Below, piece by piece: positions 18,974-29,495 of a stretch of DNA of 64,000 nt. A program made the position numbers and the translations under genes. Below the pieces are notes generated by a model. The model searched no databases. It was not told where the DNA came from and worked only from the letters and a program-made list of their open reading frames with translations. The stretch covers positions 1 through 64,000 of the forward strand of contig JACPCW010000085.1 in the NCBI GenBank assembly GCA_016184365.1. Direction: 5' to 3'. Numbering within the stretch: position 1 is the first letter of the stretch; every line of letters starts with the position of its first letter. The DNA is from Candidatus Rokuibacteriota bacterium. Lineage in GTDB: Bacteria > Methylomirabilota > Methylomirabilia > Rokubacteriales > CSP1-6.

Positions 18974-19948
18974 ATGACAGCGCCGCGGACCATCGATTCG
19001 TCGTTCACGACCACGTTCGAGTACGACTACGCCGCCGCCGAGCCGGATCTTCGCCGGCTGTACGAGAACGCCAAGCGCGACCAGTGGAACGCGTCGCGCG
19101 ACATCCCGTGGGCGACCGCGCAGACGTCCGACGGCCGGGTCCTGGCCGACGAGCTCATCGACATCTACGGCTCGCCGCTCTGGGAGAAGCTGTCCGAGCA
19201 GGACCGCGTGTTCCTGAACCGGCGCATCGCCTCGTGGCGGCTGTCGGTGCTCATGTACGGCGAGCAGGGCGCGATGCTCGCGTGCAGCCAGATGGTCGAC
19301 ATCGTGAGCGGCACCGACCAGAAGTTCTTCCAGGCGACGCAGGTCATGGACGAGGCGCGGCACAACGAGGTCCTCGACCGCTACATCGCCGAGCGGCTCG
19401 ACGGCGTGACGTACCCGATGCCGGTCAACGAGCGCGACCTCTTCGACTCGATCCTGTCCGAGAGCCGCTGGTACCTGAAGACGATCGCGCTCCAGCTCGT
19501 GGCCGAAACGTTCGCGGTGTCGCTCTTCCGCATGATGGCCGAGGCCTCGCGCGATCCGGTCCTCGGCGAGGTGTGCCGTCGCGTGCTCGGCGACGAAGCC
19601 CGTCACATGGGGTTCGGCATGCTCTCGCTGCCGGACGTGCTGAAGAACGCCTCCGAGCAGGAGCGCCGCGAGATGGAGGACTACACGGTCTTCTCGCTCG
19701 AGAAGACGCTGCTCGGCTTCTTCCCGCTCGAGGCCTACCAGGACCTCGGGCTCAGCCCCGCGCAGATCGACGAGGTCAAGGCGTACCGCCGCCAGACGGC
19801 CGCCAGCAACGACTACGCGCCCTTCAGAAAGTACTTCAAGCGCGACATGCACGGCTCGATGGTGCAGAACCTCGCGCGCATCGGCCTGCTGACCGAGCGC
19901 GTGCGTCCGCGCCTCGAGCGCCTCGGCATCAACCTGCCTCAGGTTTGA
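18974..19948 (+). CDS. ferritin-like/AurF-like diiron protein
   Basis: two E...DEARH motifs: YGEQGAM...VMDEARHNEV and LVAETFAV...LGDEARHMGF. Confidence 0.65.
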   Translation: MTAPRTIDSSFTTTFEYDYAAAEPDLRRLYENAKRDQWNASRDIPWATAQTSDGRVLADELIDIYGSPLWEKLSEQDRVFLNRRIASWRLSVLMYGEQGAMLACSQMVDIVSGTDQKFFQATQVMDEARHNEVLDRYIAERLDGVTYPMPVNERDLFDSILSESRWYLKTIALQLVAETFAVSLFRMMAEASRDPVLGEVCRRVLGDEARHMGFGMLSLPDVLKNASEQERREMEDYTVFSLEKTLLGFFPLEAYQDLGLSPAQIDEVKAYRRQTAASNDYAPFRKYFKRDMHGSMVQNLARIGLLTERVRPRLERLGINLPQV

Positions 19949-20399
19949 GCGGCCCGAGCAGCTCGCCGATCCGCTCCGAGCGGTAGCGCCAGATCGCGGC
20001 GAGCTGACGGCCGACGAGGGCGGCGTGCACGAGCCGCCCGAGCGGGCCGAACGGCAGCCGGTACGTCACGCGGTCCTCGATCCACGTCCCGTCGCGCTCC
20101 TCCAGAAACATGTGCCGGTGCTCCCACCGCGCGTACGGCCCGCGCACCTGCACGTCGAAGAAGCGCGCCGGCGGATCCCACTCGCGGATGAACGTGCGCC
20201 AGCGCACCGGCAGGCCGAGCCAGCGGAGGCGGTAGTCGATGATCGCGCCGGCCGCCATCGTGGCGGGCTCGCCCACGAGCTGGAACCCGAGCCAGGGCGG
20301 CGTGATGCGCGCGAGGTTGCGCGGCTCGGCGAAGAACGCAAACACCTCGGGACGCGCGCGGCCGATCCACGCGCGCCACTCGAAGATGTAGTCGGCCAT
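19929..20399 (-). CDS. SRPBCC family protein (START/ligand-binding fold)
   Basis: YIFEWRAWIGRARPEVFAFFAEPRNLARITPPWLGFQLVGEP...WIEDRVTYRLPFGPLGRLVHAALVGRQLAAIWRYRSERI. Confidence 0.75.
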   Translation of the reverse strand: MADYIFEWRAWIGRARPEVFAFFAEPRNLARITPPWLGFQLVGEPATMAAGAIIDYRLRWLGLPVRWRTFIREWDPPARFFDVQVRGPYARWEHRHMFLEERDGTWIEDRVTYRLPFGPLGRLVHAALVGRQLAAIWRYRSERIGELLGPLKPEAG

Positions 20400-20416
20400 G
20401 ACGCTACACTACCCCG

Positions 20417-21313
20417 GTGTCCGCGGGCCGCGCGTACCTGAGTCTCGTCCTCATCGTCGTCATCTGGGCGAGCTACCCGACGCTCGGCAAGGTGGCGCTC
20501 CGCGATCTGCCGCCGTTCCTGCTCGCGACGATCCGCTGCTCGCTCGCCTCGATCTTCCTCGTCACGCTCCTCGTGCGCTCGACGGCCACACCGCTCCACG
20601 GGCTCGGCTGGTCGGCGTTCGGCACGTTCCTCTTCCTCGGCGTCGCGGGCTACTGGCTGTCGACCCAGTTCAGCTACCTCGGCTACTACTTCACGACGGC
20701 GGCGAACGCCGTGATTCTTCAAGCCGCCACACCCGTATTGGTCGCCGTCGGTGCGCGCTTCTATCTCGGCGAGCGGCTCACGCGCTTACAGCAGCTCGGC
20801 GTCGCCGTGTCGGTGTTCGGCGTGCTGGTCGTCATCACGAACGGCCGGCTCGCGCTGCTGCGGTTCGAGGAGCTGCGCGCCGGCGACTTCATCACGCTCG
20901 GTGCCCTCACCGGCTGGGCCGCCTACACGGTGTACGGCAAACGGGCGATGCGCGACTACTCGCCGGAGCTCGCGACGACCGCGGCGTACGTGCTGGGCAC
21001 GCTGCTGATGTTCCCGACGGCCGCGGCGACGGCGGCGTACTTCCCCGCGCCGCGGCTCGCGTCGCCGGTCGCCTGGACGATCATCGTCTATCAGGCCGTC
21101 GTCGGCGCGCTCGCACACCTGTGGTGGTATCGCGCGGTGAACGTCGTCGGGCCGAGCATCTCGGCGATCTTCCTCAACCTGCAGCCCATCGTCGGCGTCG
21201 TGCTGGCGTGGCTGATCCTGGGCGAGACGATCGGACCGTGGCAGATCGCGGGCGGGATGTTCGTGATCGCGGGCGTGGTGCTGACGGGATCAGGCCCGCG
21301 TCCGCGGACCTGA
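20417..21313 (+). CDS. DMT/EamA family transporter
   Basis: ten hydrophobic segments; ...SAIFLNLQPIVGVVLAWLILGETIGPWQIAGGMFVIAGVVL. Confidence 0.85.
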   Translation: MSAGRAYLSLVLIVVIWASYPTLGKVALRDLPPFLLATIRCSLASIFLVTLLVRSTATPLHGLGWSAFGTFLFLGVAGYWLSTQFSYLGYYFTTAANAVILQAATPVLVAVGARFYLGERLTRLQQLGVAVSVFGVLVVITNGRLALLRFEELRAGDFITLGALTGWAAYTVYGKRAMRDYSPELATTAAYVLGTLLMFPTAAATAAYFPAPRLASPVAWTIIVYQAVVGALAHLWWYRAVNVVGPSISAIFLNLQPIVGVVLAWLILGETIGPWQIAGGMFVIAGVVLTGSGPRPRT

Positions 21314-21327
21314 TCCCGTCGCGCGGG

Positions 21328-21801
21328 CTACTTCAGCTTCTGTACTTCCGCGAGCATCTTGTCCGGGTCCGGGAGCTCTCCCTTCCCGTACTTCTCGGCA
21401 AACGCGATCTTGCCGTTCCTGTCGATCACGAACGTGGCGCGGCTGTTGATGTTCATCTCCGGCGAGTGGATGCCGTAGTCCTTGGCCACGCTGCGATGCA
21501 TGTCGGAGAGCAGCGGGTAGTTCTGGATGCCGACCGACTTCGCCCAGTTCTCGTGGCTGAAGGGGCTGTCCGTACTGATACCCAGCACCTGGGTACTGGC
21601 CGCCTCGAAGTCGCTCACGCGCTTGTCGAAGGCGGGCATGCACTTGCTTCAGCCCGGCGTCCAGTCGAGCGGATAGAACAGCAGCACGACGTTCTTGCCC
21701 TTGTAGTCGTGCAGGCTGACTTCCTTGAGCCCGACCGTCTTGAGCGTGAAGTCCGGCGCAGTGTCGCCGACCCTGAGCTCTTTCTGCGTCACGGTGCTCA
21801 C
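21328..21801 (-). CDS. peroxiredoxin (AhpC/TSA), probable selenoprotein with in-frame UGA at 21651-21649
   Basis: Reading through [105 protein letters not shown]...; UGA lies where the peroxidatic Cys of (D)WTP-x-C is expected; same frame both sides. Confidence 0.85.
21600..21635 (-). promoter_or_regulatory. bacterial SECIS-like hairpin downstream of UGA
   Basis: CCGCCU(U)CGA(CA)AGCGC-GUGA-GCG(A)CUUCGAGGCGG; begins 13 nt after UGA, apical GUGA loop 30 nt after UGA with G at loop position 1. Confidence 0.7.
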
Positions 21802-22733
21802 TGGGGAGTCCCCCCTTTCGCGGATTTTTTGGTCGAAACGCGCGTCATGGTACCACGCGGTACGACGGCCCTCGCCGGCGGCTTCCGCGTCGCGGCCCAG
21901 TCGCGATGCCGTCGCATCTCGAGCGGTGTCTCGTCGACGCCGAGGAACGTCGCGGCCGTCACGACGCGCTTCGTGTCCCAGAGTCGTGCGAACCGCACTT
22001 CATAGTCGGCGGCGCGCATCGCGTGGTGATCCATGATGACGCGGCAGCCCGTCCGGTCGATCAGTCGCAGCAGATGATCGATGCCGCGATCGATCGCCGC
22101 GGCGCCGACCTCGTGCTCCATGTACGACGGCGGACCGGACAGATAGAGGAGCGTCGGCCGCTCCTGGACGAGATACGCCGCGGCGACGGGCGACAGCGGG
22201 CCCTGCACGTCGGACGCGAAGACGAACTTTTCGCGCTCGGCCGGATCGACGATCGTCAGCGCGATGAGGTAGCCCAGCGGTCCGCCCTCGAGGCCGTGCG
22301 GCAGCGGCGGCGACATCCGCAGCTCGATGCCGTCGTCCTCCTTGTGCCGTCGGCTGTCCGCGCTCTCGAGCCGCGCGACCGGAGCGACCGCGCGCCACAG
22401 CGCGGCGGCGCGCTTGGCCTGCAGGCCGGCCACCATGCGGTTCGGGTCCTTGGCGATCACGCGCCGTCCCGAGTACGTCACGGGATCGGCGCGGAAATGA
22501 TCCTCGTGGTAGTGACTGACGAACACGATCTTCGCGCGGCGCGCGTAGGCGGAGATGCGGTCGTTCGCGCGCCGGAGCGCCTCCCACTCGGCGTCGGTCG
22601 GCGGCAGGTTGTAGCGCGACGGCGCGAGCGTCGCGCCCGGGTCGATGAGCATCGACACCGGGCCCGCCTCGACGTACGTCGCCATCGAGCGCACGCCGAG
22701 AGAGTCGGCGGCGAGGGGGATGATTTTCAGATG
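21798..22733 (-). CDS. MBL-fold metallohydrolase (start approximate)
   Basis: [48 protein letters not shown] overlap with peroxiredoxin start. Confidence 0.7.
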   Translation of the reverse strand, partial: HLKIIPLAADSLGVRSMATYVEAGPVSMLIDPGATLAPSRYNLPPTDAEWEALRRANDRISAYARRAKIVFVSHYHEDHFRADPVTYSGRRVIAKDPNRMVAGLQAKRAAALWRAVAPVARLESADSRRHKEDDGIELRMSPPLPHGLEGGPLGYLIALTIVDPAEREKFVFASDVQGPLSPVAAAYLVQERPTLLYLSGPPSYMEHEVGAAAIDRGIDHLLRLIDRTGCRVIMDHHAMRAADYEVRFARLWDTKRVVTAATFLGVDETPLEMRRHRDWAATRKPPARAVVPRGTMTRVSTKKSAKGGTPQ

Positions 22734-23488
22734 CAGCGCCCGCCGTCGACCTCGATCGTCGTGCCGGTGATCATCGCGGCATCGTCCGAGGCGAGGAACA
22801 CCGCGGTGCGCGCGATGTCCTCCGGCTGGTTGAGGCGTCCGAGCGGCACCGTCGCCTCGTAGCGCGCGAGGCCCTCGGCGTCGACCTCTCGCTTGCCCAT
22901 GAAGGTCGGCAGCATCGGCGTGTGCGTGGCGACCGGACAGATCGCGACCACGCGCACGCCGTCGGGCGCGACTTCGAGCGCGAGCGCCTTCGCCAGCGTG
23001 ACCACCGCGCCCTTCGACATCGCGTACGTCTGTCCGCCGGGCCGCGGCCGGATCGCCGCCGTCGACGCGGTGATCAGGAAGACGCCGCGCTTCGCCTTTT
23101 TCATGGCCGGCAGCGCGGCGCGCGCGCCGAGCCACACGCCTTTGACGTTCACGTTCATGATGCGGTCGTAGATCGCTTCCTCGACCTGCTCGACCTCCGT
23201 CTTCCACTGCGGCACGCCGGCGTTCGCATAGAAGACGTCGAGCCGTCCCCACGTCGCGACGGCGCGATCGACGAGCGCCTGGTTGTCCGCCATGCGGGTG
23301 ATGTCCGCGGCCATCCCCAGGGCCTGGCCGCCGGCCCGCTCGATGCGCTCCACGACGCTCTTGGTCCCGGCCTCGTTCACGTCCGCGATGACGATGCGCG
23401 CGCCTTCGGCGGCCATGGCGACCGCCGTCGCGGCGCCGATGCCCGACGCACCGCCCGTGATGATGGCGACCCTGCCGTCCAGTTTCAT
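22727..23488 (-). CDS. SDR family NAD(P)-dependent oxidoreductase
   Basis: VAIITGGASGIGAATAVAMA; NAGV; YAMSKGA; strong SD TTAGGAGG. Confidence 0.9.
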   Translation of the reverse strand: MKLDGRVAIITGGASGIGAATAVAMAAEGARIVIADVNEAGTKSVVERIERAGGQALGMAADITRMADNQALVDRAVATWGRLDVFYANAGVPQWKTEVEQVEEAIYDRIMNVNVKGVWLGARAALPAMKKAKRGVFLITASTAAIRPRPGGQTYAMSKGAVVTLAKALALEVAPDGVRVVAICPVATHTPMLPTFMGKREVDAEGLARYEATVPLGRLNQPEDIARTAVFLASDDAAMITGTTIEVDGGRCI

Positions 23489-23520
23489 GATTCGCCTCCT
23501 AACGGCGCATGGCGATTCGA

Positions 23521-23589
23521 GGAGCGCCACGGGTTTCCCGGGGCGCTCCGAGCGTTGGGGGTCTGGGGGCCATTTCGGGGCCCCCAGCT
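23521..23589 (-). repeat. dispersed G/C-tract double-hairpin repeat, family R1 copy B
   Basis: minus strand: GCTGGGGGCCCCGAAATGGCCCCCAGACCCCCAACGCTCGGAGCGCCCCGGGAAACCCGTGGCGCTCC; starts at stop codon of the LLM gene. Confidence 0.85.
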
Positions 23590-24610
23590 AGATGATCACT
23601 TCGGCGACGGTGCGGAGCGCGTCCGCGTCGCCGGAGAGCAGCAGCGTGGTGACACCGGCGGATGACCAGATCGCCAGGCGCTCGCGGATGCGCTCGCGCG
23701 GGCCGCAGAGCGTCACCTCGTCGATCAGCGCGTCGGGCACCGCGGCCTCGGCTTCCGCCTTCCTGCCGGAGAGATAGAGATCCTGGATCTTCTTCGCGGC
23801 GTCCTCGTAGCCGTAGCGGCACGCGATCTCGTTGTAGAAGTTCTTGCCGCGAGCGCCCATGCCGCCGACGTACAGCGCGAGCCGCGGCCGCATCGCCGCG
23901 CGGCACGCGGCGACGTCGTCACCGACCTTGACGGCCACGCCCGGCATGATGTCGAAGCGACTCCGGTCCTTGCCGGGCGCCGCGCGGAAGCCCTCGTCGA
24001 GCCACGCGCGGAACATCGCCATCCGCTCCGGCGCGAAGAAAATCGGGATCCAGCCGTCGGCGATCTCGGCCGTCAACGCGACGTTCTTCGGCCCGACGGC
24101 GGCGAGATAGATCGGCAGGTCCGCGCGGCCATGCAGGATCGACTTCAGCGGCTTGCCGAGTCCCGTCGCATCGCGGCCGGCGTACGGGATCGCGTAGTAC
24201 TCGCCCTTGAACTCGAGCGGCTTCTCGCGTCTTAGAATTTCGCGCACGACCTCGACGTATTCCCGCGTTCGGCGCAGCGGCTTGCCGAACGCCGTCCCGT
24301 GCCAGCCCTCGGCCACCTGAGGGCCGGACACGCCGAGCCCGAGTCGAAAGCGCCGTCCGGACAGCGCGTCGATCGTCATCGCCGTCATCGCGGTCATCGC
24401 CGGCGTGCGCGCCGGGATCTGCATGATCGCGGTGCCGACGTGGATCCGGCTGGTGATCGCCGCGATCCATGCCGCGGGCGTCACGGCGTCAGAGCCGTAC
24501 GCCTCCGCGGTCCAGATCGAATCGAACCCGAGGCGCTCGACCTCGCGGACACGGTCGGCGTCGATGCGCAGCTCCGCGCCCGAGTAGCTCAGGTGCAGTG
24601 CGAGTCTCAT
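23588..24610 (-). CDS. LLM-class (luciferase-like/F420-dependent type) oxidoreductase
   Basis: [72 protein letters not shown]... Confidence 0.88.
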   Translation of the reverse strand: MRLALHLSYSGAELRIDADRVREVERLGFDSIWTAEAYGSDAVTPAAWIAAITSRIHVGTAIMQIPARTPAMTAMTAMTIDALSGRRFRLGLGVSGPQVAEGWHGTAFGKPLRRTREYVEVVREILRREKPLEFKGEYYAIPYAGRDATGLGKPLKSILHGRADLPIYLAAVGPKNVALTAEIADGWIPIFFAPERMAMFRAWLDEGFRAAPGKDRSRFDIMPGVAVKVGDDVAACRAAMRPRLALYVGGMGARGKNFYNEIACRYGYEDAAKKIQDLYLSGRKAEAEAAVPDALIDEVTLCGPRERIRERLAIWSSAGVTTLLLSGDADALRTVAEVII

Positions 24611-24951
24611 GTCCCTTCTCTCCTTCCGGCTGCGCCCACCGGTATCGCGCCAGCGGCACGCGGCCGCGGCGGACACGCACGCCCTCGTGCTCGAGCCGGA
24701 TTCGCTGCGTCATCATCGACGCGACGCGTGCGCGTGTGCTGATGCCGCCCTGCGCATTCACCACCCGGTGCCACGGGATCGTCTCCGGACACCCCGGCAT
24801 CGCGCGCCCGACCAGCCGCGCGTGTTGCGGCCGGCCCAGCATCGCCGCGAGCTGGCCGTACGTGGCCACGCGGCCGCGAGGGATACGCATGACGAGCGAC
24901 CACACGCTGCGCGCGAACGACGCGAACTCGAGCCGCGCGCGAACAGTCCGA
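24489..24951 (-). CDS. alkyltransferase-like protein (ATL; Ogt/MGMT family with PWHR instead of PCHR)
   Basis: [62 protein letters not shown]; start and extreme C-terminus uncertain. Confidence 0.75.
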
Positions 24952-24967
24952 GACGCATTGTTTGGAG

Positions 24968-24994
24968 AGGGGGGACCAGAGACTGGTCCCCCCT
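24968..24994. repeat. 12-bp perfect hairpin AGGGGGGACCAG-AGA-CTGGTCCCCCCT followed by second C-tract
   Basis: direct reading; same architectural plan as R1/R2 repeats. Confidence 0.7.
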
Positions 24995-25011
24995 TTCCCC
25001 CCCTGACGCCG

Positions 25012-26790
25012 TTACGCACGCGCGTCGATCTCACGCTCGAGCAGACGCGCATAGAGACCGCCGCGGCGGACGAGTTCCGTGTGTGTGCCCTCTTCGTGAA
25101 TGCGGCCGCCATGGAGGACGAGGATGCGATCGGCCGCCTGGACGGTGGACAGCCGGTGCGCGATCGTCAGCGTCGTCCGTCCTGCGAGGAGTCGTCGCAT
25201 GGCCTCCTGCACCAGCCGCTCGGACTCGACGTCGACGCTCGACGTCGCTTCGTCGAGGATCAGGATCGAGGGATTGTACACGAGCGCTCTCGCGATCGCG
25301 AGAAGCTGGCGCTGTCCGTGCGACAGATTCGCGCCGCGCTCGCCGAGCGGCTCGGCGAGACCGGCGGGCAGCGTCTCGACGAGCCGATCGGCGTTGGCGA
25401 GCCGCACGGCGCGCTCGATCTCGTCACGACTCACGACGCCGTCGCCCCCGAGCCGGAGATTCGCCTCCACCGTTCCGGTGAAGAGCACGGTGTCCTGGAA
25501 GATCACGCCGACGCGATGGCGCAGGCGCACGAGATCCCATTCGCGCACGTCGACGCCGTCGACGTGCACCTGGCCGCGCGTGACCTCGTACGTGCGATTC
25601 ACGAGCCGCGCGCACGTCGTCTTCCCTTCACCGGTCGGGCCGACGACGGCGACGTGCTCGCCCGGTACCAGCCGGAACGTGCAGCCCGACAGCACCCACT
25701 CCTCGGCGTCATACGCGAACCACACGTCACGGAACTCGACGGCGGGCGCACCCGCGGCGGGCCGTGGCGCGAGCGGCGCCGGCGGTGACACGATCGCCGG
25801 CGCGCGCTCGAGGAGACCGAAGATGCGCTCGGCCGATGCCATCGCCGACTGCATCACCGTGTACTTCGCGCCGAGATCGCGGATCGGCAGGAAGAAGCGG
25901 TTCGTGTACTGGATGAACGCGACGAGCGCGCCGAACGTCAGCGTGCCCTCGGCGATGCCCGCACCGCCGTACCAGATGAGCAGCGCGAGGGCGAACGATC
26001 CGAGCCCTTCGACCGACGCGTACAGCGCCGCTTCGTAGATCGTCGAGCCGAACTGGGCGCGGCGGTATTCGCGCACCAGGCCGTGGAAGGCACGGCGCTC
26101 GTGTCGCTCCCGGGCGAAGAGCTGGATCACCGTCATCCCCGACAACGACTCCTGCAGGAAGCCGTTGAGTCGCGACAGGCACTGCCGGACGTAGCGATAC
26201 GCGTCGCGGGCCCGCACGCGAAAGAACGCCGCCGCGGCCGTGAGCACCGGCACGATCGCGAAGGTGACGAGCGCCACGCGCCAGTCCATCCAGAGCATGA
26301 TCGCGACGACGCCCGCGAGGGTGATGACGTCCGCGACGATCGTGAAGAGACCCGACGTGAACGCCTCGTTCACGGCCTCGACGTCGTTCAGCACGCGCGT
26401 CATCAGCCGCCCGACCGGATTCCGGTCGAAGAACCGTGCCTCGAGCCGCATCAGATGCGAAAAGAGCGCCGCGCGCAGGTCGAACATCACGCGCTGTCCG
26501 GTGAGGTGCATCAGGTACGACTCGACGCCGCGCAGGGCGTACAGCCCGACGAGCGTGCCGAAGTACATCGCCGCCACGCGCGCCAGCCCGGCCCAGTCGG
26601 ATTGGAGAATATGGTCGTCGATCGCGATCTTCAGGAGATACGGCTGCGCGAGCTCGACGGCCGACACGAGCGGAAACAGCAGGATCGAGGACACGATGAG
26701 CCGGCGGTGCGGGCGCGCCGCCTCCCACAGACGACGGAGCAGCCGGCGGTCGAACGCGCGGCCGAGGACGTCGTCGTCGTCACGACGCAC
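25012..26790 (-). CDS. ABC transporter ATP-binding/permease half-transporter
   Basis: GPTGEGKTT Walker A; LSHGQRQLLAIARAL; SILILDEATSSVD; GTG start at 26790. Confidence 0.9.
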   Translation of the reverse strand: MRRDDDDVLGRAFDRRLLRRLWEAARPHRRLIVSSILLFPLVSAVELAQPYLLKIAIDDHILQSDWAGLARVAAMYFGTLVGLYALRGVESYLMHLTGQRVMFDLRAALFSHLMRLEARFFDRNPVGRLMTRVLNDVEAVNEAFTSGLFTIVADVITLAGVVAIMLWMDWRVALVTFAIVPVLTAAAAFFRVRARDAYRYVRQCLSRLNGFLQESLSGMTVIQLFARERHERRAFHGLVREYRRAQFGSTIYEAALYASVEGLGSFALALLIWYGGAGIAEGTLTFGALVAFIQYTNRFFLPIRDLGAKYTVMQSAMASAERIFGLLERAPAIVSPPAPLAPRPAAGAPAVEFRDVWFAYDAEEWVLSGCTFRLVPGEHVAVVGPTGEGKTTCARLVNRTYEVTRGQVHVDGVDVREWDLVRLRHRVGVIFQDTVLFTGTVEANLRLGGDGVVSRDEIERAVRLANADRLVETLPAGLAEPLGERGANLSHGQRQLLAIARALVYNPSILILDEATSSVDVESERLVQEAMRRLLAGRTTLTIAHRLSTVQAADRILVLHGGRIHEEGTHTELVRRGGLYARLLEREIDARA

Positions 26791-28530
26791 GCGTGATCTC
26801 CTCCTCGAGCTGCTGGATGCGCCAGAGACGCGCGTACAGACCGCCGCGCGCGACCAGCTCGTCGTGCGTGCCCGACTCGGTGACGCGCCCGCCGTCGAGC
26901 ACGACGATCCGATCGGCCGCACGCGCCGCGCGGAGGCGATGCGTCATGAGCACCACCGTGCGATCGGCGAGCGCCCGGCGGAGCTGCCCGACGATCTCTT
27001 CCTCCTTCGCGAAGTCGACGTTCGCGAACACGTCGTCGAGCACGAGCGCCGGCGGCTGACCCGCGACCGCGCGCGCGAGCGCCACCCGTTGTCGTTGCCC
27101 GCCCGACACGGTGAGGCCGCGCTCGCCGACGACCGCATCGAACCCCTCGGAGAACGCCGCGATCTCCGTCGCAACGCCGGCCGTCCGCGCCGCCGTCTCG
27201 GCTTCTCCCCGCCCGAGGCCTTCGCGGCCGAGCGTGATGTTGTCGAGGATCGAGCGCGAGAACAGAAACGACTCTTGCGGCACGTACCCCACCGCCCGGC
27301 GGAGCGCCCCGAGCGGCAGCGTGGTGACGTCGCGGCCGCCGAGGAAGATGGTGCCGGCACGCGGCTCCCAGAGACGCGTGAGCAGCACGCCGAGGGTCGA
27401 TTTGCCGCTGCCCGTCGGTCCGACGACCGCGAGCGTTTCACCCGGCCGGACCTCGAACGTGACGTCGACGAGCGCCGGTTCACGTCCGGGATAGCTGAAC
27501 GAGACGTGCCGGAACTCGATCGACGGCGGCGTCGCGGCCGCGAGCTCCGTGTCCGCCGCGGCCTCCGGCCCGTCCGGCGGCGCGGCAACGAGGACTTCAT
27601 GGACGCGCCCCATCGACGTCAGCCCGCGCCGCACGACCGCGAGCGTCCACCCGAGCGCGAGCGTCGGCCACGCGAGATACGCGAGGTAGCCGTTGAACGC
27701 GACGAGCGAGCCGAGGCTGATCCGTCCCTCCGCGACGGCGCCGCCGCCGAGCCACAGGACGACGAGCGTGCCGATGCCGCCGATCAGCGTCATGAGCGGA
27801 CCGAACTGTGCCTGCAGCCGGGCGAGCCCGAGACTGCGCTCGCGATACTCCACGTTCGTTTCGTCGAACGCGCGCACCGCCGCGGGCTCCATGGCGTACG
27901 CGCGCACCACCGCCATGCCGACGAGATGCTCCTGCACGCGCGCGGACAGGCGCCCGAGCTCCGCCTGCACCGCCTCGGTGCGCTCGTGCATCGTCGCGTT
28001 GAAGCGCCGCGCGAGCAGGATGAGCACGGGATACGGAGCGATCGCGTAGAGCGTCAGCCACGGATCGACGGCCAGCATGGCGGCGATGGCGCCGAGGAAC
28101 GCGACGATCGTGCTGACCAGGCTCACGCCGCCGAAGCCGACGATGCCGCGCACCGCGGTCAGGTCGCCCGACGCGCGGGCCATGAGATCGCCGGTCGAGT
28201 GCTGCGCGAAGTATGCGGGCGGGAACCGCTGCAGCGCCGCGTAGAGGTCCATGCGGATGTCGGCCTCGACCCGCTGGGCGCCGCCGATGATCGCGAAGCG
28301 CGATCCGAGGCGCGCCGCGCCGTTCACGAGCGCGAGCATGACGATGACGGCGACGAAGCCGCCGAGCGGTGCGGACGCCGCGTCGGTCTCGAGCGCTTCG
28401 ATCGCGCGCTTGACCGTCCACGGGATGCCGAGCGCGGCCAGCGTCGCGACGATGAGGGCGACGAACCCGCCGGCGTAGCGAACGCGGTACCGCGCGACGT
28501 AGCGCGCGATCGCCCGCGCGGGAGCGGTCA
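26780..28530 (-). CDS. ABC transporter ATP-binding/permease half-transporter (start approximate)
   Basis: GPTGSGKST; VSGGQRQRVALARAV; ALVLDDVFANVD; overlaps partner gene. Confidence 0.9.
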
Positions 28531-29478
28531 GCCGCGCCTCCCCGTGTCGCCGTCGGCCGGCCCGTTCAGCCAGGGCTTGAGCGCGGCGTAGACCGCGAAC
28601 ACCGTCGGCGTCGGCACGCCGAGCCGTGCGCCGAGACGGACGGCGTGGCCGTGGAGCGTTTCGAGCTCGAGGCGGCGGCCGGACACGAGGTCGTGGTGGA
28701 GCGACGAGGTCGTCTCCGCCGAGAGCGCTTCCGCGCCCTTCATGATGCGATCGACGACGTCGGCGGGGAGCCCGGCGCCGGCACGCGCGCCGACGGCGGC
28801 GAGCTCTTCGAGGATCGTGCGGTACATCCGCCACGTCTCCGGAAGGCCACGCATCACACCGGTGTTCGCGCGCGTGAGCGCGGTCATCCCGGCCTGCGCA
28901 CAGATCAGGAGGTATTTCTCCCACATCACGCGGCGGATGTCGGTCGAGAGCTCGACGGGAGTGCCCGCGTGCGCAAGCGCGTCGCGCAGCCGCTCGGCGC
29001 GCGGCGTGGCGCGTCCGTCCAGCTCGCCGAGCGCGATGCGTCCGGCGAACCGATGCACGATGACGCCGGGTGTGTCGATCGCCGCGAAGACGTACGCGGC
29101 GCCACCGAGCGCGTGGCCGGCGCCGAGCGCCGCCTCGATGCGCTCGGGCCCCTCGATGCCGTTCTGCAGCGTGAGGACCGGCGTGTCGCGACCGACGACG
29201 GGACGCACGCGGGCGAGCGCGTCCTCGGTGTCGAACGACTTCACGCAGAGGAGCACCGCATCGGCGGACGCCAATCCGGCGACGTCGTCGACGGCGGTCG
29301 GCTTCGCGACGAACTCGCCTTCGATCACGGAGCGCACGCGCAGCCCGTCCCGCTGGATCGCCGCGAGATGCGCGCCGCGCGCGACGAACGTGACGTCTTC
29401 ACCGGCGCGCGAGAGCTTCGCGCCGAAATATCCGCCCACACCTCCGGCGCCGACGACGACGATGCGCATGTCGGCCAT
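28528..29478 (-). CDS. 2-dehydropantoate 2-reductase
   Basis: MRIVVVGAGGVGGYFGAKLSRAGEDVTFVARG; LTLQNGIEGPE; WEKYLLICAQAGMTALTR. Confidence 0.88.
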   Translation of the reverse strand: MADMRIVVVGAGGVGGYFGAKLSRAGEDVTFVARGAHLAAIQRDGLRVRSVIEGEFVAKPTAVDDVAGLASADAVLLCVKSFDTEDALARVRPVVGRDTPVLTLQNGIEGPERIEAALGAGHALGGAAYVFAAIDTPGVIVHRFAGRIALGELDGRATPRAERLRDALAHAGTPVELSTDIRRVMWEKYLLICAQAGMTALTRANTGVMRGLPETWRMYRTILEELAAVGARAGAGLPADVVDRIMKGAEALSAETTSSLHHDLVSGRRLELETLHGHAVRLGARLGVPTPTVFAVYAALKPWLNGPADGDTGRRG

Positions 29479-29495
29479 GATACATTGCTCGAACG

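Noticed and set aside
21798-23252. 484-aa ORF as one MBL protein
   Set aside because: The N-terminal third is out-of-frame translation of the SDR gene; the MBL domain begins near 22733.
24611-24676. N-terminal extension of LLM oxidoreductase ORF ([22 protein letters not shown])
   Set aside because: Family start is [11 protein letters not shown] at 24610; the extension is antisense-like low complexity.
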